NCBI GenBank assembly: GCA_900545135.1
Contig: UQXL01000014.1
Coordinates: 1 to 56,599 of the forward strand
Length of the DNA stretch: 56,599 bases
Source: an uncultured Eubacteriales bacterium
Lineage (GTDB): Bacteria; Bacillota; Clostridia; Peptostreptococcales; Anaerovoracaceae
Reading direction: 5' to 3'
In this document: positions 51,867 through 56,599 of the stretch, in pieces
Layout: each line of letters begins with the position of its first letter
Position numbering within the stretch: position 1 is the first letter of the stretch
Notes under the pieces: model-generated
The model's input: the letters and a program-made list of their open reading frames with translations, nothing else
What the model was told of the DNA's origin: nothing
The model's database searches: none
Made by a program: the position numbers and the translations under genes

Positions 51867-53201
51867 TCACATTTTCAGCGAAACTTTAGCAGCTTTTTTC
51901 CCTGAAATGACCGCGCCCTCCATGGTGGCAAAAGACGGTGTTCTCGTATAATCCCCGGCAAGTACAAGGCCGTCTATTCCTGTGCGCTGCCGCGGCCTCA
52001 TCAGCTGATGGCCTTTGTCGAGAGAATAAAATTCATTTTTTTCCGCTACTTTGCGCGCCTCCAATATGCTTCCCTCAAGGTGTACGCCGAGGGAGTCCAT
52101 CTGATCGACGACGACAGGCAATATCTTTTCCTCGCTCATGTCAGCGTATTCCTCGGGATTTCCCAGGATCACCGACAATCTGCCTTTGGATTTGCGGAAA
52201 GTCGAGCGCGACTGTTCGGCAAAGCTGACCATATCTGTCCCAGGCCCGAAAGTAGTTATGTCTTTTTTAAGCGCCGGCCGCGAAAGTTCCATCTGCAGAG
52301 TACAGGCCGACATGCAGGGGAGCATGAAGAGTCTGCTGAGTTCCCTTATTTTTCTAAGGGGTCTGAGAATTTCCTTCGCTGCCGGCAGAGAAGTTGCGAT
52401 TACGGTGGTCTCCGCCTCAAACTCATCTCCGCTCTTGCTTCTGACTCCCGACACAGTTCCGTCCCTGACCACTATCTCTTTTACAGGTTCGCCGAAATAA
52501 AATTTTCCGCCATGATCCTTTATCTTATTGACTATGGGATTTGCCATAGTTTCCGTCATTCCGCCCAGAAACGCGCCTATCCGCATCTTATAAAATTTAG
52601 GAATGGCCGGTGCGAAAAGGCCGAAAAAGGCGTAGGCCGAATAATTTTCCGGCGGCATGAAAAAGATTCCGCTGCTCAGAGGCTCAAGAACCAGCCTTTT
52701 CGCCCTTTCCGTAACGTGATGCTTGTCGGCATACTCCGAAACCGAGTAATCGTCCAAGCTCCATGAAACCATGTAGTTTGAAAATCCGGAAAGGAAAAAC
52801 GGCACCAGAGAAAGCTTGTCTTTTGTGCTCAAGACATCCTCATTTTCCGCCAAGCCGCGGATCGTCTTTCTGAAGCCGAAGAGAGGCGCTACACCCAGAA
52901 CAAGTTTCTTGTTCTTTTCCTTTACCAATATGTCCACTTTTTCTTCCCAAGTGACCAGTCTTTCTATCTCCACTCCGCATTTTTTCAAAAGTTTGGGCAG
53001 CGCTGAATAATAGCCTATATAACGATGCAGCCCTGATTCAACTTTCATTCCTCGTTCAGAAAAGGAGGATGTCCTGCCGCCGGCATAGGGATGGGCTTCG
53101 AGAACCAGAACTTCCTTGCCTTTTGCGGAAAGCTCATAAGCGCATGACAGGCCTGCCAGACCTGCTCCTACAACTATAACATCATATTTTTTGTCAGTCA
53201 T
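51867..53201 (-). CDS. FAD-dependent amine oxidase / phytoene-desaturase-like oxidoreductase
   Basis: A 444-residue flavoprotein with an N-terminal Rossmann motif VIVVGAGLAGLSCAYELSA and the following VLEAHPYAGGRTSS, then ESGLHRYIGYY. The C-terminal FAD loop is GLVLAGDYTRTPSFATMEGA. This is the protoporphyrinogen oxidase, phytoene desaturase and amine oxidase superfamily; the specific substrate cannot be assigned. No carotenoid or heme genes lie near. It is monocistronic, with repeats downstream and no clear terminator. Confidence 0.88.
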   Translation of the reverse strand: MTDKKYDVIVVGAGLAGLSCAYELSAKGKEVLVLEAHPYAGGRTSSFSERGMKVESGLHRYIGYYSALPKLLKKCGVEIERLVTWEEKVDILVKEKNKKLVLGVAPLFGFRKTIRGLAENEDVLSTKDKLSLVPFFLSGFSNYMVSWSLDDYSVSEYADKHHVTERAKRLVLEPLSSGIFFMPPENYSAYAFFGLFAPAIPKFYKMRIGAFLGGMTETMANPIVNKIKDHGGKFYFGEPVKEIVVRDGTVSGVRSKSGDEFEAETTVIATSLPAAKEILRPLRKIRELSRLFMLPCMSACTLQMELSRPALKKDITTFGPGTDMVSFAEQSRSTFRKSKGRLSVILGNPEEYADMSEEKILPVVVDQMDSLGVHLEGSILEARKVAEKNEFYSLDKGHQLMRPRQRTGIDGLVLAGDYTRTPSFATMEGAVISGKKAAKVSLKM

Positions 53202-53344
53202 ATCTTTACTCCCGTTTACTCACGCTGTTTTGCTAAAAATTTCTTTCAGTTATTATCCCCCTTTTCATCGTATTTAACACAGCTCAGCGTATTTAGCACA
53301 GCGTGGCAAAAAGCATGGGCAAAAGCAATGGAAAAAAATCATGA

Positions 53345-53376
53345 CAAAAAAAGAAAGCTGATATAAAATCAGCCCT
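53345..53376 (-). terminator. Intrinsic terminator after the old-yellow-enzyme remnant
   Basis: On the minus strand GGCTGATTTTATATCAGC is followed by TTTCTTTTTTT. It ends the PP-loop to OYE run. Confidence 0.85.
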
Positions 53377-53379
53377 CTC

Positions 53380-53768
53380 TCAGTTACCCATCATCCTTTT
53401 AGCCCAAGATGAGTTGCGCAGAATCGCTCTGGCTACGCCTATCAAATCAGCTTTTTTCTCTTCAAGAAGTTTTTCTGCGCCGGCTATGTCGGTTATTCCG
53501 CCGGTAAGAACGAGCGGAATGGATATTTTTTGCTCGATTTTTTCACTCATGCCTGAAAAATATCCCGGCTCTGATGAGCCTGGTATAATATAGCCGTTCA
53601 TTCCTCCCGAGATGTCAATCATATCGACGCCGCAGCTTTCAAGCAATACCGCCGCTTCTACGCTGTCCTTTGTCAAAGAGCCGCCGTCCGTGCCGTGGCC
53701 GTCGGAGGCATTACGAGACGTTTTTTTAGAGATACACGGTTCGTTATCGGTGATTTCATATCAGCCAT
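53380..53768 (-). pseudogene. Old yellow enzyme (NADH:flavin oxidoreductase) with large internal deletion
   Basis: ATG 53768 has an AAGGA site and opens with ADMKSPITNRVSLKKRLVMP, a typical OYE N-terminus, but this frame stops after about 30 codons. Another frame then gives NASDGHGTDGGSLTKDSVEA and CGVDMIDISGGMNGYIIPG through to the end at 53380 (GGITD..., ADLIGVARAIL), the C-terminal third. About 190 residues in between, including most of the barrel, are gone. It begins 18 bases after the DUF6125 stop, so it was once part of that operon. It should be inactive. Confidence 0.8.
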
Positions 53769-53786
53769 ATTTGATTCCTTCGGATT

Positions 53787-54302
53787 TTATTCTTTAAGCG
53801 TAAAACGCCACGCGCAGTGGCACGTGCTGTCAGTAATGTCAGGGAAGCAGCTCAGACATTCGCTCTCTATCCTGTCGTCTATCGCTTTGGCAAACCCTCC
53901 GTATTCAACCAGCCCTACAGACTTGCAAGGATGAAATTCCATTCCCTTCCGTTCTCTGGCGTGCTGTACCCTGCATTCCAACATTCTGTATGTAAGTGTA
54001 TTGCCTTCGATGATTATCTCGTCTTTATTCACGTTGGCATAGAGCCTGAGGGAAAGAGCTTTGGCCAGACCCTCAAGACCCGGTCTTTCGCCAAGCCCCA
54101 GGAACTTCTTTATTTTCTTGGCTTCGATGACCGTAAACTTCTTCCAGACTTCTATATCTGAAATCATCGCTTCGTCCATGCCGTATTTCGTTTCAAATTC
54201 CTGAAACCACAGTCCGTCGATCGCCAGCCAGTTTTTTGAATAGATCTCTATCAGCTCCATTAGCTGTTCTTTTGTAAGGTCTTTTAAATTATCATATTCC
54301 AT
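53787..54302 (-). CDS. DUF6125 family protein
   Basis: A 171-residue soluble protein whose second half matches what I know of DUF6125: CRVQHARERKGMEFHPCKSV, then VEYGGFAKAID, then a cysteine cluster ECLSCFPD..STCHCAWRF. The conserved Cys set suggests metal binding or thiol chemistry. The function is unknown. ATG 54302 (MEYDNLKDLT) is preferred; 17 earlier codons would overlap the MGMT-like gene. It sits in the run PP-loop, NUDIX, MGMT-like, DUF6125, OYE remnant. Confidence 0.72.
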   Translation of the reverse strand: MEYDNLKDLTKEQLMELIEIYSKNWLAIDGLWFQEFETKYGMDEAMISDIEVWKKFTVIEAKKIKKFLGLGERPGLEGLAKALSLRLYANVNKDEIIIEGNTLTYRMLECRVQHARERKGMEFHPCKSVGLVEYGGFAKAIDDRIESECLSCFPDITDSTCHCAWRFTLKE

Positions 54303-54339
54303 TTTTTCGCCTCTTCTCATATGATTTAATTTCCCAAAA

Positions 54340-54642
54340 TCATTCCTCGTCATGCCATTTATATACTTTAAGGTCTACGCAGCCGTTGTTTTTCAGAAAG
54401 ACGCCCTCTTCCCTGAGAAGTTCAGCCTGCTCTCCCCATCCCGGCACAAGCCTGCCTGCATGGTTAACCACTCTGTGACACGGATAATCTCCGTAAAATT
54501 CAGCCATGCTGAGAATTTTTCCCACAAGCCTCGAATTCTTTTCTCTTCCTATGAGACGGGCTATCTGTCCGTAAGTCGCCACTCTGCCGTGCGGAATTTC
54601 CTCAACTGCCGAAAGCACCTGATATATCAAATCTTCGTCCAT
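54340..54642 (-). CDS. MGMT-family DNA-binding methyltransferase domain (Ogt-like, short)
   Basis: A 100-residue stand-alone C-terminal domain of O6-alkylguanine-DNA alkyltransferases. It has the helix-turn-helix VATYGQIARLIG and the acceptor site PCHRVV with Cys retained. Alkyltransferase-like proteins of this size often have Trp there instead, so methyl transfer remains possible. The N-terminal domain of Ada/Ogt is absent, as in many MGMT-family small proteins. It lies 22 bases after the NUDIX gene, with a GGAG site. Confidence 0.9.
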   Translation of the reverse strand: MDEDLIYQVLSAVEEIPHGRVATYGQIARLIGREKNSRLVGKILSMAEFYGDYPCHRVVNHAGRLVPGWGEQAELLREEGVFLKNNGCVDLKVYKWHDEE

Positions 54643-54664
54643 TTTTTTGCTCCGTGATGTTTCT

Positions 54665-55378
54665 TTACTCTGCGATCTTTTTCTGCTCCATAATGTATTT
54701 GAATATCATAGCTATGCTTCTGTCCTCGCTTATCCTGCCATCGAGAATAAGTTTTTCCACTTCGTCAAAATCTGCCCATACGTGCTGTATGTACTCATAC
54801 TCGCTCTTCTGCATATTTCGCGCATAGAAAGATGGCAGCACTTCAAATTTATCGACTACAAAATAGTAAAGGTCCCATTCTACTGTGAGACCGCATCTGG
54901 AAATGCCGAAAAGCCTGAATTCTTCGACATTTATATCCGCCTCTTCAAGTATTTCTTCCGCCAGCTTGGCATACGCCGCCTCCCTGATGAGGTCGTCTGC
55001 CTTTCCAGCCTCTCCGTCCTCTTCGTTTTCGCCTTTTCTGCCAACTCCGCCGGCATATTCAGATCCGCTTTCTTCGCAAGCTCCGCCGGCGTGCTCGAAT
55101 TCCTCGATGGAATCAAAGACCTTTCCTCCGGGAAGTCTGTAATCCCAGTCCTCCAGTTCATATCTGTATTCCTTGTTGAGCAGCAGTCTGCCGTCTTTTA
55201 CAATGATGGCTCTGACGCCGGGAGGTCTCCTGACCAGTTCGAATGTCAGTTTCTTTTTTACTTCATGGCTTTTTCCGTCAGCGTCCTCTGTCATAAAACT
55301 GCTTTCTTTACTCCTGCTGATTACCTGAAAGAGCTTTCCGCGGTATAAAATTTCGTCTTTCAAATATTTATCGCTCAT
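54665..55378 (-). CDS. NUDIX-fold hydrolase with interrupted Nudix box
   Basis: A 237-residue protein with the NUDIX frame RRPPGVRAIIVKDGRLLLNK and RLPGGKVFDSIEEFE. The rest of the box (LIREAAYAKLAEEILEEADI) follows only after about 35 acidic, Gly-rich residues. The box also lacks the standard REUxEE spelling, so catalysis is uncertain. The insert is coded by a GC-rich duplication around 55030-55110 (AGGVG, AGGAC type). The start overlaps the PP-loop gene stop by four bases (ATGA). Confidence 0.75.
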   Translation of the reverse strand: MSDKYLKDEILYRGKLFQVISRSKESSFMTEDADGKSHEVKKKLTFELVRRPPGVRAIIVKDGRLLLNKEYRYELEDWDYRLPGGKVFDSIEEFEHAGGACEESGSEYAGGVGRKGENEEDGEAGKADDLIREAAYAKLAEEILEEADINVEEFRLFGISRCGLTVEWDLYYFVVDKFEVLPSFYARNMQKSEYEYIQHVWADFDEVEKLILDGRISEDRSIAMIFKYIMEQKKIAE

Positions 55379-56253
55379 ATCAATATTTCCTTTATCTTCT
55401 CTTCCAGCCTGTCATGCCAGTCTGAGCCGCAGCCCTGTCTGTCTTGACCGCTGAGCATTGCCTGCGCGCAGAAAACTCCTACGGGTTTGAGGAAATCGTT
55501 GAGATACAGTTCAAGCCTGTCGATATTGTCTTTGAGGTCAAAGCCCTGCAAATTGCCGGATAAAACGCATTTCACGTCGTTGGCATGTTCAATGACTGTT
55601 TCGTCGGTGATTTCACTGTTGACCATCTCGGTATCTTCGATTTCAAGCAAAGGCTTTATCATATTTACGCCGTTTTTTTCAAATATTTCTCTGAAGCACT
55701 CCATAGTTTTCGGATGCTGGTTGGCTTTGAGCCTGCCCTGATGGGAATGTCTCTCGCCTGTTATTATTGCCTCCGCCTCAAGTTTTCTCAATAGAGGAAG
55801 TCTCATGAGATGAGCGAACATGTGGCATGCCACGCACGGCGTGTAAAAGCCATATTTTCTGTTTATGAGATATTGGTATTTGGCGCAGAGCAGATTCCAC
55901 AGCCTGCCGTCCTGCAGATCTATGGTATCAGCAAATCTTACTCCGTTTTCTTTTCCTTTTCTTTTGAGAAATTCGATCGAATCATAATAAGACTGTTTGT
56001 CTCCGTATTCTGTGCCGGTATACACTATCGTCGGAATTATCATGATGCCGGCGTCCTTGCTTTCGCGGTCTTGAGCGACGGCAGAGCTTTGAAGAGCGCC
56101 GGCGGATTTATCCGTACAAACTCGATGAATGCCGGCGGCCTGGCTGCTGCATTTTTCCGGATAACTGTAATCCTGGCTACCGCTGTTTTCCCTGATGAAC
56201 TTCATCACCGCGGCTATGCTGTCTTTCCCTGCTATTTCAGCGATGTATTTTTT
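55375..56253 (-). CDS. PP-loop ATP pyrophosphatase-like protein (adenine nucleotide alpha hydrolase)
   Basis: A 292-residue protein beginning IAEIAGKDSIAAV, a PP-loop variant (SGGxDS type) that binds ATP and adenylates a substrate. CVACHMFAHLMRLPLLRKL in the middle gives a CxxC pair as in tRNA thiolases and QueC-like enzymes. The middle GERHSHQGRLKANQHPKTME block is conserved-looking. The substrate is unknown. A low-complexity insert (residues about 28-70) follows the PP-loop. ATG 56253 follows AGGAG; it is first in the run reaching 53380. Confidence 0.72.
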   Translation of the reverse strand, partial: KKYIAEIAGKDSIAAVMKFIRENSGSQDYSYPEKCSSQAAGIHRVCTDKSAGALQSSAVAQDRESKDAGIMIIPTIVYTGTEYGDKQSYYDSIEFLKRKGKENGVRFADTIDLQDGRLWNLLCAKYQYLINRKYGFYTPCVACHMFAHLMRLPLLRKLEAEAIITGERHSHQGRLKANQHPKTMECFREIFEKNGVNMIKPLLEIEDTEMVNSEITDETVIEHANDVKCVLSGNLQGFDLKDNIDRLELYLNDFLKPVGVFCAQAMLSGQDRQGCGSDWHDRLEEKIKEILI

Positions 56254-56382
56254 CATTGTGAGTTCTCCTGGTATAATATCTTTTATATATGTTAATAAAG
56301 CTTTCTGCCTCTTATTGCTTTGGTACAATCATTCGGCAGCTGGCTTTTTATCTTTTGAAGCACCGGATAAAGCCTTGAACCT

Positions 56383-56566
56383 ACGCGGACATTCTACCAT
56401 AAAATATAAAGTGATTCAATTGTATGAACCGTGTTTTTTGCCTAGTTCATTCCAGCGCCCCCACGTCAGGCAAGCGGCGTTTCAATGTCCGCTTCCTCTC
56501 GGCGCAGCCGCTAAAATCCCACGCGGACATTATACCACAAAGCAAGTCTGACAAAGTGATTCAATA
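56383..56566. repeat. Imperfect direct repeat in the right-end intergenic region
   Basis: ACGCGGACATTCTACCAT...AAAGTGATTCAAT (56383-56420) recurs as ACGCGGACATTATACCAC...AAAGTGATTCAAT (56521-56566), about 138 bases apart. GGCAAGCGGCGTTTCAA near 56470 resembles the array at 17283. The region 56254-56599 has no supported gene and probably includes the PP-loop gene's promoter. Confidence 0.65.
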
Positions 56567-56599
56567 AACGCTTCCTTGCAGCGAAGCTGAACAATATGA

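Noticed and set aside
53200..53343. Further gene between the FAD oxidoreductase and the OYE remnant
   Set aside because: Only short frames and AAAAGCATGG/AAAAGCAATGG-type repeats; nothing codable.

Overview
The window looks like a chromosomal segment of a spore-forming, anaerobic, amino-acid-fermenting Clostridia-type Firmicute. The support is a T-box leader on valS, SpoVS and a SpoIIM-like protein, folate C1 genes (folD, fhs), Bacillota-style ribosome binding sites and the families of the catabolic genes. A Family XIII / Anaerovoracaceae-like host is a guess, not shown by the sequence. Most genes are on the minus strand.

Layout. 1-17.2 kb is mostly housekeeping: valS (frameshifted at the window edge) with its T-box, folD, a marR-MATE pair, rarA with an M20 peptidase, an XRE membrane regulator, a probable rplS-DUF3841-rbgA-rnhB-fhs run, a XerD-like recombinase lacking two catalytic residues, a SpoIIM-like protein and a NUDIX hydrolase. 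17.2-18.6 kb is non-coding, with tandem repeats and a four-unit palindromic element. Then come spoVS, a YprB-like nuclease and tRNA-Glu(CUC). A 7.6 kb decayed integrative element (20549-28143) splits the tRNA-Glu terminator at a 10-bp direct repeat. It carries DUF6809, an ABC heterodimer with two accessory genes, a candidate structured RNA, two frameshifted genes and a serine recombinase without its catalytic domain.

28.3-38.6 kb holds malic enzyme and a sigma-54 regulon. Three good -24/-12 promoters precede a GPH transporter, a proline-racemase-family enzyme with its activator, and an operon of NhaC-type transporter, argininosuccinate-lyase-like C-N lyase and MmgE/PrpD protein. The activator is split by a frameshift at a run of nine C. 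The lyase plus MmgE/PrpD pairing recalls iminodisuccinate/EDDS degradation, so a fumarate-releasing pathway for an N- or S-succinyl-type compound is my inference. 38.9-49.8 kb has a second NhaC, a DUF3137 protein, a kynureninase operon (permease, kynU, atypical SDR, aminotransferase) with a divergent MerR-XRE-cupin regulator, and a second GPH transporter.

49.8-51.9 kb is again repeat-rich and non-coding apart from ybaK. It contains two more four-unit palindromic elements, one with the same internal spacing as the 17.5 kb copy. 51.9-56.3 kb has an FAD oxidoreductase and a run of PP-loop ATPase, NUDIX, MGMT-like, DUF6125 and a collapsed old-yellow-enzyme gene.

The most unusual content is the palindromic quartet family: 42/43-bp units with ATGTTG...CAACAT ends, always four units with long-short-long spacing. 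Next are the sigma-54 regulon with its broken activator and the precisely bounded element in the tRNA terminator.
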